This document shows, in pieces, positions 1 through 13,383 of a stretch of DNA of 64,000 bases. Under the pieces are notes generated by a model. It was not told where the DNA came from and searched no databases. It saw only the letters and a list, made by a program, of their open reading frames with translations. Origin of the DNA: Diphasiastrum complanatum (taxonomy: Eukaryota; Streptophyta; Lycopodiopsida; Lycopodiales; Lycopodiaceae); contig CM055107.1 in the NCBI GenBank assembly GCA_029204225.1, positions 18,252,718 through 18,316,717 of the forward strand, written 5' to 3'. A program made the position numbers and the translations under genes. Position 1 is the stretch's first letter, and every line of letters begins with the position of its first letter.

Positions 1-2144
1 AAATAATGATGAGAGCCTTTGCCCTTTTTTCCAAAGGAAATAAATTTTAGTTGACAATCTATCATGACTTTATGAAGGTAGACCTATACACCGTTTGACA
101 TAATGAATGAACTTTGAGTAGATTTGATCAAACGATCAATAGAAATGAAATGAGCTAAAACCTTTTCAAATAATATTGAGGCACTACAACTTTGTCCAGG
201 TTGATGTATTTTGACACAATACAAAGATTAAAAAATATCTATTTGAGGCTATTGCAAAATTCTACTCAACTTTTATGCTACTTGGGAAATAAGATACTCA
301 AACTTACAATTTAACTATACAAGTGAATTTCTTTATTATTGATGAGAATTAATCCACTTTCTAGAAGAGACTGATATCGTGTTAGGGAAATTGGCACCTC
401 ACAAAAGAAGGCAACAAGAACATGACTATCAAGCACTTTAACTTTTGTTAATTGAATTTGAGTTGTAGGTGAGTAAGTATATGATTTTCATATTTTGTAT
501 GTTCACATAAGACGTGTTTTGCATGTGTGTGCAATAGAAAAGTTAATGCCTTGTCAGACCTACAATCTTGACATTACATATTTGCTGACTACCACAACAG
601 GATATTTGGTACATCTTTGCCTGTTGAGATTAGTGCATGACTTTGTTGCCCACTCATTTCTCCCAAGAGATGTCAATGGTTATTTGCCCACTCATTCTCC
701 CAAGAGATGTCAATGATTATTGAGAAGTTGAAGATGTGTTCTCCAGAGATCAAGAAGCGGAAGGAAAAATTGTCATAGTGCAGAGTTGGTGGCTTTGGAC
801 TATAACTTTGCACCATATTCTATCCACATGACTCTTCTAGTGTTGTTCCCATGTGTACCTACTAGTACAATGATGGATTATTGGATGTCACTCTCCAAGT
901 TGTAAAGTGCAATTGCAGATGATAGTGGTTGGGTTGTGGGCATTCTCAATTTGACACATAGATAGACGTTACTCTGCACATCATGATGCACTTTTGATTC
1001 TAGATTGAATATTCAAGCTCTACAAAGAAAACACAGCTTTGCAAAGCCATGAAAGAATGACAACCTTTTCCAGAAGGTTCTTTAGTTTCATCCATGATGC
1101 AAAATCATACATTTATGTGACAGAAGCTCCACAAAACACACCAAGCCATCCAGAGATCTCATTCTAACAAATGGAAAACAAAAACTGCATCTAAAATCAC
1201 CGAATAAGCTGTAGTAGATTAGTGATAAGGACTTCTGACCTTAACAGACTACAGATCCAGCCCTTGGCATATGTAGATAAAGCAATGAACAATTCTGGTA
1301 AGCTTTCATAAGTGAAGCTTGTAGGAATGTATGCATGTGCCTTCCCAACCAACTGATGCAAGAATTTTGAGGAATTTTCACATGAAGACGAGCTAGCTTG
1401 CTATTTTGATTAAACTTGCCCCCAAAAAAGGATTGGCTAGCGATGGCTCCAGTCCATGCAACTTTGCTAGTTGATGTCCTCATAAAGAGTTCTGGAATGC
1501 CGGTTTGCTGGCTTGCTTCACATATTATAAGCACTTTGTCAACTTTAGAGCAAATGCACTCAGGTTGTTGGCATTGGTCATGTTTCCAAGTTTGTGGTCC
1601 TTTTCATTCATATTGAATACAAAATTGATTTCTTTCCAACTCCACTGAGTAGCACGGACATCCAACAAAGTGTCATATATGGATGAGTTGTAGCTGTTTG
1701 GAATAAGGTTTCTGTTCTGAAGACAGGAATGCAATTCTCACCCAATACAAAGATTCTTTGGATTTCCTGTCAGTATGTGCAACAGACTGCTGAAAATGGA
1801 TTGAGAGAGCTCCAAACTATAAGTTGGCTTGTTTGACAAAGACTTTCTGTGTATTAGAATACTCATCATCTTGGAAGTATTGTTCTTTTCTGCACAATGA
1901 CGTAACAACAACACTGTAGGGGTACAGAAAACAACTCAAATTCTGTACACATAAGAGTCATGTATAAGGAAAACTGGCCTCACAGCTTTGATGGTGCATT
2001 TAATTTCAGAGTGGGGAAAATGGGCAGCCGGACCCAAAGAAAAGCAATTTGCTTCAAAGAGTGCTATTGCAGAGTCTATCCCAAAATAAGAAGAAAAAGA
2101 AAGAATATAGCAACTTGAAGGGAAAAGGCAGGAGGCAGGGTGCT
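1..2144. other. 3' flank of the receptor kinase gene, no gene seen
   Basis: This stretch lies downstream of the TGA at 2147-2145. Short ORFs occur on both strands, but none has recognisable motifs, and no retroelement domain is evident. The part next to the stop codon presumably holds the 3' untranslated region. I could not place a convincing AATAAA on the minus strand. Confidence 0.5.
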
Positions 2145-3256
2145 TCAGCAACAGTGTTCACTCACATCATCCAAGCTGAAGGCCGTCATATTCCAAACAG
2201 GAGATTGAGCTGCTAAAGCAGTACTTGCCAGTCTTATCTGCTCTAAATCCTCCACAACTTCGACCATGGTTGGCCTAGCATCCTTGTCATACGACAAACA
2301 TCTAAAGGCGAGCTCTGCAACTCTTTGTACCAAACACATAATCAATGGATGGCTGTTGGCATCCAAAAAAGGATCAATAATTTCCTTCAATGTACCACTT
2401 GAAATCTTTGAAAGTGCCAGGGCTGCAAGATTTACTTCTCTTTGTTCTCTCGAGAAATCGACCACTTTCATGGCAGTGATGATTTCAATGAGAACTACTC
2501 CAAAACTATATACATCACTTTTGTCAGACAAGTGGAAATTTTGATGATATTCTGGGTCTAGATAGCCTGGAGTTCCTTGAGGGACAGTAGATATGTGTGA
2601 ACCTTCTGTTAACACTAACTTTGATAGACCAAAATCAGCAACCTTTGTGTTATACTTGAAATCTAGTAAGATGTTGCTTGACTTCACATCCCTGTGATAG
2701 ATTGGTGGGCTAACTTCAGAGTGAAGATATGCAAGACCTTGAGCGGCTTCTGTAGCTATAGTTATGCGTGTATACCAGTCCAAAGCTTTCCCTCTTTCTT
2801 GCTGCAGATGTTGAGACAGAGTCCCATTTGGGACAAACTCATACACCAAAAGAGGATCTTGGACTTCAAGGCAACAGCCATAAAGGAGAACTAGATTGTG
2901 ATGTCTTACTGTTGACAGCACCATTACTTCATTTAAAACCTGTTCAACTCCCTGTGGACTGACATTGTTAATTTTTTTCACTGCAACTGGTCGACCATCC
3001 TGGAGCTTTCCAGCATAGACTGTCCCATGAGCACCATGGCCTAGTATCTCACTTGCAGCAAACCCTTTAGTTGCTTTATCGAGGTCCTTGTACGAAAACA
3101 TGATGACATTATTGGCACTCCCATTACTGGAAAGCAGTAGTGCAAGCTGCTTCATATCCACTCCACATCTCCTCTCACTTACCACAGCATTACGTCTTCT
3201 CAGTAGTGCTCCTGCAATAATTGCCCCTGTAAAAATTGTTGCCCCAGCAATAATAC
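2145..3256 (-). CDS. WAKL14: WAKL exon 3: membrane helix and kinase domain
   Basis: The acceptor is TTTCTTCTATTCAG, with the exon starting at 3256. A Gly codon split over the splice site rebuilds a continuous membrane helix (328-351), followed by LLRRRNA as a stop-transfer signal. The kinase has a glycine loop LGHGAHGTV (404-412), catalytic Lys in VAVKK (426), helix C Glu (442), HRDVKSSN (520-527, an RD kinase), DFG (540-542) and DVYSFGVVLIEI. All catalytic residues are present. The reading frame ends with TGA at 2147-2145. Confidence 0.94.
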
Positions 3257-6200
3257 CTGAATAGAAGAAAGGACACAAAAATGGAAGTCACAAATGCTTG
3301 GCATAAAATTCTCATATTGTTGTTTCCTTATCATCAAAAGCTTTCTTATATTTCATTGACTTGCCAAACCCTGCATGTCTACAAAAATCTGCTCATCAAC
3401 CAATCACCAAGCAGAGGAAGCAATCAACCACTTATGCCTGAAGTTTACAGATACAACATGATCCTGCTGCATAAATCTCATGCTTTCTAGTTTCAAATTT
3501 GAAAATATTTACTCCATAACGGTTTAATTTCCAAATTGGATACTGCATCACCCAGATTGTCATACTATGTAGATGAGCTTTATCATTCTAACAAAAGAAG
3601 TAAAAAGTTGGCATATCCTCAAGTTCATAATAACACATTATAGTCACTTAGTTTCTAGAACACACATTTTGTCTAAGTCTTTTAGGATGCGATTTTAGAC
3701 CAAGTTAGTGAAGATAGTGGAAAAAATAATAGGAGAGGACAAGTAGAAATAGTTAGAAGGAATTAATCTTTGGAGCTGGAAGATGACAAGGAAGCATGGA
3801 TTTCGATTAGAGAATGATAGAGATTTTTTTACTTCCATGACCGTAAACCTGAGCTTTCCTCTAGTGGAGTGTGTGCCATGTGACGTTGAGTGATAGTATC
3901 AGATCCTTATGCATGATTTGAGAGTGTATAATGAGTGTGAAGCTTGAATGCTTCTTAATGATCAATTTTGTAAGTGGATTAGGATGAGTCATTTAACTAG
4001 ATATGGGCCCACAGACGCATAGCATACTTGGTCTCTAGAATAATGGGACTGCTAGTATTGTCTCGAAGACGAATCTTGGAAGAGATACGTGAGTTTTTAA
4101 GTGCCAGCTTAGGACAGGACTTATACACAAGGCAACATGGGGATGGATACATGGAAAGGTGGTCAAGATCACTAATGAAAGCTCATAACGGAGGCTTGAA
4201 CTGTTATCCAGGATACATTGGAAGGAGGCTTAAAGCGACAGTGAATTAGAGCTTTAAAGGACAGCTCAAAGATTCAGCAATTTGAGTGGTTCAGCAAGAG
4301 ATCTGCATGTGGAGTGCTTGAAGCATACTGAAAGGCTGAAACTTTAATCAAGACAACAATCTAGAAAGTGACTGTATGCGAAAATGTCAGCTGCAAACAG
4401 CAAGGAAGAAAATTGGTTTTTAAGTGCTCTGATGTAGGATTTGGCTGTCTACAGGAATCGTTCAACTGATGTGCAGAAGGGAATGTTGTTCTTTGCATAT
4501 GCGACCAGAAAGAGCCCATTGTAGAAGATTGTAGGCACTCGTGATATATGTCTCTAGGAACTGCAAGTGTGCAGCTGGATGAATGATTTTTGATCTCTAT
4601 GAAAAATTATTCTCAAGAAGCTAGTTTGAGCTATTTCAAATCACGCACCAGCAAAACACTTGCTGACAATAGCAAATTGGGGCATCCAATAGAGTTCATT
4701 GGGAGGCTGGAGCTGGTCTACATAGAACAATTGCTTGCAAGAAGCTCGGAGACAAAGTTGGAAGTGGCGGCTACAGTAATGGGAGTTCTATACAACAGAC
4801 TCCAAATGAAAGGCACCCAAACTGTACTTGCAAGTATGGAAGGCAAAACAGAGTGCTTGCATCGGAGAAAGTGTTTTGTGGATCTTCGAAGTGTTTGGCC
4901 CTTCCAGGGAGCAAGTAGTCAGGAGTGTGTGGCAGAGGGAATCTCAAAAAAATTAGGGTTTTGGTTGGCGAATTCTCCATCCAAGCGAGCCAAGGCATGG
5001 TGTAAAATTCTGAAAGGTCAAAATTATCAAGTTCACGCATCGCCATTCTGCTCATAATACCTTAATTAGCCTACAAATGCAGTTTTAGGCAATTTCGAGA
5101 TGGCAACATGGGAGAATCCATAAAAAGTAGCAAATTGGAAGACATTTCCAACTATGCAGTATGGAAATTCAAGATGATAAACATCTTATTAGAGAAGGAA
5201 CTCTTTGATGAACTCACAGGAATCTTGATGCAGAAAGGGCAAAGAAGGGAAATGGTCAAGGCTCGATGCCAAAATACTAATGATTAGGTACTTGCGGCAT
5301 GCCAAAAGCAAGGCAAAGGGAAGGGCAAAAGAAGACAAAACAATAGTATACCAAGACTTAGGAGGATGAAAGATCATCCCGTAAGACCAAAAAGAAGAGT
5401 AAGTGCTGCTTTTGTGGCAAAAAGAGTCATTGGAAAAGTGAATGCCATTAGTATTTAGCTGAATCAGGCAAGGGAAAACCAAAGCAAGTAGGTAAACCTT
5501 GTCAATACTCGGGAGCCACTAGACCCAAAGGATTGGTTTAGTGATCTAAAGGAGTTGGATAATGGAACATCAATCTCATAGGAAAATGGCAAAGTGTGCA
5601 AAATCAAGGAGATGTAATTGGAATACCTTACAATTTCTTATCGCTTTAGCTTCTCATTTTGGCTGGTCTTTGCATTAGATGGATGTAGAATCCACTTTTC
5701 TAACGTGATTTAAAGAAGAAGTGTTCATGGATCAACCAGGTGGATCTGTTAAGGAAGGACAAGAACATAAAGTAGGTCTATTGAAAAAGGCACTTTATGG
5801 CCTAAAACAAGCACCACATGCATGGTATAGTAGGATTGATGCATACTTCCAATGTAAGGAGATGTTGAGAACACACTCAGACCCTAATCTCTCGGTCTTG
5901 TGCTTTGATGTTGTGATTGCTTTAGTTGCACACTATGTTGATGACTTGATTATTATTGGAAATAATCAAGATGTGGTAGATATGATCAAGAATGAAATTA
6001 TGAATCAATTTGAGATGAAGGATCTCAACCTAATACACTATTGTGAAAGTGTAGCAAAACGGTCATGAGGTAGGACTAACTCAAGTTAAGTATATCAGAG
6101 AGTTGCTGCACATGTTCAGGCTATAGGATTGTAAGCCAGTGAACACACCTATCAAGCTAGAGAAAAAGCTTTCCAAGTTTGATGAGTCACAGCTTGATTC

Positions 6201-9200
6201 TACGTTGTTTAGACAGTTGGTAGGAAGCTTGATTTACCTTACCACAACTAGGCCAGATGTATGGTATGTTTGTGATATTGTGAGTCAGTTTATAAAAGCA
6301 CCTATTGAAACGCATTGGAAGGTGTTGTAAAGCTATCTTCATAAGCTTTACTTCCGGCGCCATTGGCGCCAGCATTGTCCCCGGCGCCAGCAGCGCCCCT
6401 GCTGCTCCTGGCGCCGGCGCCACTCCCGGTGCCACTGTGACCAAAATCCAGCCGGCGCCAAGTTCCTATGGCTGAAAATCTTTGATCGGTTCTAGTGAAG
6501 TCCAGAGAGCTCAGATCGATGTGCAATCACCTCACACGATCTAGGCATGATTAAAGGAAGCCTGGGGATCAATAGAATCTAGAGAGAGAAAATGACTTTC
6601 TAGAAAGAGAAAATCCTAGAGAGAGAAAAACGTGCTTTACCAGCCTGGGTAGAGTGCTTGGTATGAGGGGGGGGGTGCCGAATCCCACCAATACTATAGG
6701 AGAGTGCGGGTTGCGACTCAGGGCGACCTCCAACCAAGTCTCAACCTCCCTTGCTGGAATGTTGTCATGGCTCTCGCCTTGGCATGCTAGCGCCCTGAAG
6801 ACTAGGGTCAATCACACACTTGAAATGTAACCTTCTCAGATTTATCAATAAAGTGGGATTTTCCTCAAACTGACTTTGATTACCTTCTAGGTTTCAATGT
6901 TCGGTAAAAGCGCCAGTTGTAAGGCCGCTTCAAAATTTTTAGGTTGGCACATAGCTGAGGGTCGTATCTCGGGACGCCAGCGGTATGCCGTCGGGACCAT
7001 TCGGTCCGTGGCGCCAGCGGTATGCTGTCGGGACCATTTGGTCCAGGAACTGGTTGTCTCCATATCTGTCGCAGCTTGTGGTTCTGAGTGTTCCTTGCAT
7101 GAACGTGAATGGGTTAAGCTCTTGGGGAACGGGCTCTAACCTGTCGGCTGAGTTGGATGGCTTGCTTGGGTGGAAGTTACCTGTTTATGGCTGTCCAGTC
7201 TGGCGTGGCGCCAGGTTGGCTTCCAGCGCTCGTGACGAAGCTTTCAGTTGGTTAAGTCTGACGTAAGTCAGACCGCTTGCTTGGAATGGATGTTACTCGT
7301 TTGTAACGAAGCTTCGAGTTGGTTAAGTTTGATGTATGTCGGGCGGCTTGTTTGGAGGGAAGTCACCCACATCGGGACCCCCGACCTGGCATGGCGCCAG
7401 GTTGGATCTCAATGTTGGTTTTCGGAGCTTCAAGTTGGTTAAGTCTGATCGTTGTTGGCGAGTTGGCTACTTGTATGTCAAGTGGGTTTGGATGGCAAGA
7501 GTTGAAGGCTGGGAAGCTAAGTCGTGGTTCCCGGCTCCCTTTGGGATGCCTGCACTACAGAAGGTAGCCAAGCGCATTCGACAGTATATTAAGGGCACTT
7601 CCGACTATGGCTTAGTGTACAAGAAGTAAGAGGGATTACCTGAGATTCGCTATTTTGTGAATGCAGATTGGGGAGGTGAGTGTGATGATCTCAGGTCAAC
7701 CACAAGGTATGCATTCCAGTTTTGTGGTAGTTCTTGTTCTTGGTCCAGTAAGAAGCAAAGTACAGTTGCTCTATCCACAACAGAAGCTGAGTATAAAGCA
7801 ATGTGGTGCAGCACGAGAAGCCATATGGTTGAGGCAAAATCTTGGGGGAAATTGATGTGACGCAGGAAAATCCCATGACTATATATAGCAACAGTCAGAG
7901 TGGCACTTAGCTGGCGAAGAATTTGGTGTTCCATACGAGAACCAAACACATCGAGATTCACTATCACTTTATACCATGAGAGATTGCTGAATAGAATGTT
8001 GATCATTGTAGTACAGACGAACAACTAGCTAATACTTTTGAGCCACTCATTAGAGAAAAGCTTGATAGATTTAGATCAAAGCTTTATGTACTTAAAGTTT
8101 GTTGAATTGATGCTATGTATACATTTGGATGAAAAGTAAAGTCTACTTTCAGGTAGAGAGTTAGAATAAAAATAGGCTTATGGTATCACTATACTTTGGG
8201 TCCAGTCATGAGACTAGGACTAGTTGTACTTATCACGAGGCAATCGACTGGACAGGCGTCTCCTCAATCGCAAACCTAGTCATGCATGGATTGCCACCAA
8301 AAATCCTATATGTACAATGTTTTGGGGTTTTTGAAATATAGTCCTACTATGTGGAGTTTTTGTTTGGAGAGTGCTTACTGTGTTGATTTCTATCAATGTC
8401 GATACGTGATCCTGTGAGACGTGAATTTTAACTATTTCTTGATCCTTAAAATCCAATTTCTATCCATTAAAACCTTTTAGAAATAAAATTTTTTGACAAG
8501 TCAAACTTTGGTCAAATTGAAATATTATGTTTCTATTCTGAAAGATTTTGTTTTTTCCAATGCATAGACTCTACATGTTGATAATGGGTCAAAGTTATTG
8601 CCCCACATTTGTGGATTGTAGATTATTAAACAAAGGGTTGGTGAAGTTCCTAGAGCTCCCTCAAGGTTCATTTGATTTTTCATGCAAGTAGGCTTGAACG
8701 TTACTCATATGATGCAAAAACATCCTTGTACATGGTTGGCCAGGTTAAAGAGGTAAACCTTGGGGATCATGGACAAGATAAAAAATTGACAAGAAGAAAA
8801 TGTTACTGGACAAATCACGAAAGTTTTTGAGAAGCATGGAAAAAAGTCTTTGGAAAATACGACTTTTGTGGTCAATGGATTTTCTGAAGAAGAGCTATTC
8901 TTATTTCTCATTGAGGATGCCGAATCTTACGGGGTGGAGGCCATGTCATATAGTTGAAGCAAGGGGGCATAATGGTTTTCGGATCAATGGCCTTGCTTAG
9001 TCAAGGACTATTAACTTCATTTCAATTGGAGGTTCAACTATGGGCAAGTTTAAATTGGGCCGAAAAATCTTGAGGATGAAGTGCACAAGGTATTGATTTG
9101 TTGGTTTTTGAATAACTAGATAACAGTGATCATTATTTTTGTTGGCATCTTCAAGATTCAAAAAAATGTTATGATTTGCGGTTTTTCGAATATCACTATA

Positions 9201-12200
9201 TGCTTTTTGAGGCAGGTGCCACCTATTGGCTATGAATATTTAGATTGAGCATGTATTTCCATTGCTAGCTGTAACCGGAGAATCTCAAGACATGCCATAG
9301 AAGTTGGCAACTTCTGCATGTGTTATTTCAACTATTGACTTTGAGTGTAGTTACTACAAATTATCACATTGTTTAAGCTAGTAATAGCTCCATAGGCTAT
9401 AGATAAAAAACATTGAGTTCTTAGTTTAGAAAATTTGGGTTCTTATTTTTTTTCAAACTTTTGTTCCAACATTATAGAAACTCTGCTTTTGAAATGTCAT
9501 TCCAACGCAGCTTAGACTGAGGTGTGCTGCTAATAGGAGGTCCACAATTTTATAAAGATTTTAGTATATCTTAAGAACTACAGACCTCTAAACGATGGCA
9601 GTCTACATTGTAGCTTCTTATTTGCTACCATAAAATGGTCAACAAATGCTCTTTTGGTAGACAAAAAGTTGAAATGTACAGCCATTGCATACACAACTAC
9701 TTAGCATATAGTCTACATTTTTTGTCTAGGAATGCAATGTGAACAAGGAAGGAAGGTAGGGGAGAGAGTGGAAGAAAGGAAAAGAGAGTGGACGGAGAGT
9801 ATAAAATAGAATTTGTAACACGTGGTCAATTTCTGAGATGAGAAATCTCACAAGCAAGCACTATTAGAATAAAGAAGTAGAGATCAAAAGAGATTTTACC
9901 ACTTCCAATGCATTGACTCAAGCTTCTTCCATCAAAGTGTGTGCCATTGTGACATCAAATGAATGTGTGAGCTATTTATGGATGAACAAGAGTGGTTAAT
10001 GAATGTGAGTGTGAATCTTAGATGCTTCTTGATGATCAATGCTAGTTTGCATTGTTTGTGCTTCTACAATCAAGTCTGAGAGTTGGCTGAGATGAGTGAG
10101 GATTTGTAACATGAAATGTTCAAGATACTCACCAGCAACAAAGATAGCTCTCCTTGTTGTGTTTTCTTCTGATTTACAACCATTCACACCCATTTTTTTG
10201 CCATCAGGACACAAGCATCCAACCATGGTCTCTGAATCGCACATTACTACCTTCCACAAACCAATTGAATCCGTAAAAGTGTTATCAAAGCATTGGTGAA
10301 CTGTACATGGAGAATCGTGTTTAAAACAATCAACAACATTGTGCAAAAAAAATCCTATAAGGTCTTATCAAAAGCATGATTAAACAATTTGAGTTTCAGT
10401 GTATGATAGGTAAAGTGAAAGAACTTTGTAAGATTTTACCAGAACAATATGTAAAATCAAACTCATCAAGATATGAAAAGATTCTATTCATAACATGTAA
10501 GGGCATCTCCAAACAACTATCTTCAAGTTGAGAAAATCTTAGCCAGCTAACTCTTGTAGCAATATCTCAACCTTCTCAAAGCTTAATTGGAGCTCAATAA
10601 AAACGATAATGCAAAGATTTTCAAAACCAACACCAAATTGGAGGGTGAAAAGGTTGAATTGAGAAATGAAATTAAGAAAGTTGTAATTGCAATTGTGCAT
10701 TCTAAAAATCCTATAAAAACATGCCATTTTAAATTAGCAGGACCAAATGATCATAAAAAACTAATATAAACATCATAGAATTCTATAGTAGAATGGAAGG
10801 AGTAGCTTTGCTCCAAAATGCTATGCCAAGTACATTATGACTTCAGAGGAAAATGTTTTAAAAAATGGCATGAGAAAATGATCATATCATTGATATCGTT
10901 GGTCTAAAAGTTAGCAAGCAACTAACATAAACATCATAGAATTCTATAGTACAGTGAAAGGAGTAGCTTTTCTCGAAAATGCTATGCCAAGTACAATGGA
11001 TCTAATGTCTCGGATGCTACTCAAGATAACAATGGAGATGTGCATCTTCAACCCTATGGACTCCAACCACAAAGCCTTACACCACTATCCCATGGCTTTT
11101 ATCACTTATCAAATCGTGATGGTTAGCTTCTCTGGAACAAAAGATGGGATATATGAACTTTGAACTCAATCAATTGGAGAAGCTTACTGTCAGGAATTTT
11201 CATAGAGGAATGCCCCTCCAACCACTATGGCTACGGATGCTCCGATCCCTTGCATAAAAGTTATGGATCATATCATTACTTATGTTTTAGATGCTCTAGC
11301 TCATGTTACAAAACATGTTGCCTCTTCCTTTGAGTAGCGGATAGCCTTTGTCTAAGACTTAGTGATAAGTTGCTTGTATTATCTACTCTGGTTAATTGGA
11401 TGGTATGGATGTAGAGAATTGGCTGGCTAAGTAAGCTTGAGACATACTTTAAGCTGTACCCCATAAGTGAGGATCAAAATATTCTATTGGTAGCACATCA
11501 TTTTGAGTTGGTGGTGAACTTTCTCACAGGATGAGAGACATGATTGTCTTCATTCTTTTTTACCCTTTGAGCGTATTCTCCAAGAAGCTATTCTTAGTTG
11601 ATCTAAGTGGATTGAATAAGAACAAGACAATTTTGCAACCTCAGTAGAATATTTTAATCACTACCGAAAGTGATAGGTTCACAGCTTGCCTATCTATATT
11701 TTATTTAAAGGCTCGGAGCTTATCACACATTACATAGCTGGGTTATGCAATGCCCTACGATATGATGTAGCCTTGTTAGACTGAAAAACTTGTCCAAGGC
11801 TATGTCATTTGCTGCTCTTCCACAACATAAGTATGCCATTACCAGAACATCCGCAACAACCTCCAAATCGTCCAATTGCTCATCTACACCACAATATGCT
11901 ACTATTACTCCAAAGCTCAAACTTAGCTGATCTTGCTACTGTTATTTCTATGCTAGTAGGCTGATGCCTTCGTTACAGCCCACTTGTTTTGTCAACACAA
12001 GCCAGAGAGATGACTAAAATCCAACAAAAGTGCATGTGTCAAATACAAAAGCCCTGATCATTGGGAACAAGATTGCAGATATCCACTGAATTCGACAATC
12101 GCTCTTTATTTGCTTGATGTTGACAATGTCAATGACTTCAACTTATTTTGCAAATCATGGACGAAACTGTAGGGTTGCTAGTTGTGAACCATAGTATTCT

Positions 12201-13312
12201 TGTTGCTTATTTCATATGAGAGAATAATCATGAAGAGTCATCACCCTTGGATGATTTGATTTGGGAACATTTTGTTAAATAAGTTGAGCTGCCAATAAAA
12301 ACTCAAGACTCAAGGATGGCCAATCACAAGGATTCTGTTGCAAGGCAACCAATCGATACAGCACAGTTTTAGCTACATTGACATGGCAAGTTACCTACAG
12401 ATTATGAAAGGACCATGTGCATGAAGTATGGAGGTGGAACAAAAGGGCAGGGAAAGGTCAATAATGATAAACACTAGTTAAACATCACACGTAATAGTTG
12501 TGCAAATCTTTGTTGTTAAGATAATATTACATAAGCGCATGTAATGGTTGTGCCAATCCTGGTAAGTAACAAGAAAGGGTAACCAACATAAAAAAGTCCA
12601 GAAGGTTATATATATAAGGACCTCCAAGAAAAAATTTGAAAGCTAAGCCAAATCTTCCAGGGCGTCTTTAAACACAGGTACAAATCACATGGCGACAATT
12701 CAGAATTGAAACTTATTATGCAGAAAATATTACACTAGTAGGTCTTCGAAGAAATAGCCCATGTTAACAAACTTGTCAGTAAGGTGGAGATAAATAGTAT
12801 CTGATTATGCAGTTCAACTCCAATGGCTACAAAGATGCTCTATCACTGTGCCGAGAAACTGTCCAATTTGGTAGTTTGAAAGGGTAGAACTTCAGCGATG
12901 ATATCCCTTATTCACTTTAAGAAAGTCTTTAACCTACAACTAGAGGATTATGTCACGCAATGAAGTGCAGCACATGAGAAAAAGCTGATACTTTCTTTCT
13001 GCCGATAACACCCACTATGCCTTCTCGATGCTTGGTGTATCAAATCAGTCTTGGCCAAGAAAGTGATAACTTCAGGTTGCTCCAGGTCACAGAAATATAG
13101 CCTTTGGGAATGAATTGTGCAAAGTAGGAACAATAGTTTTGACGAGACTGTGCAGATGTCGTTTCTTTCAGAATCCACAACAGTCTGCTCTGAGAAATAC
13201 AACTTAAATCCTGAAATGTAAATGTAGATTCTAAGGGCTTAGCTCTGATAATCGATCAAGAAAACTGTTGAGCTCAAGCCATCCAAGAAGAAGGTAGCTT
13301 GGCTTTTCTCTC

Positions 13313-13383
<71 letters not shown>

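Noticed and set aside
13231-13382. Continuation of the exon 1 ORF through a long Arg-Glu repeat to a stop at 13231
   Set aside because: It is translation of the intronic GA microsatellite. The GTGAGA donor at 13382 gives a phase that joins exactly to exon 2.
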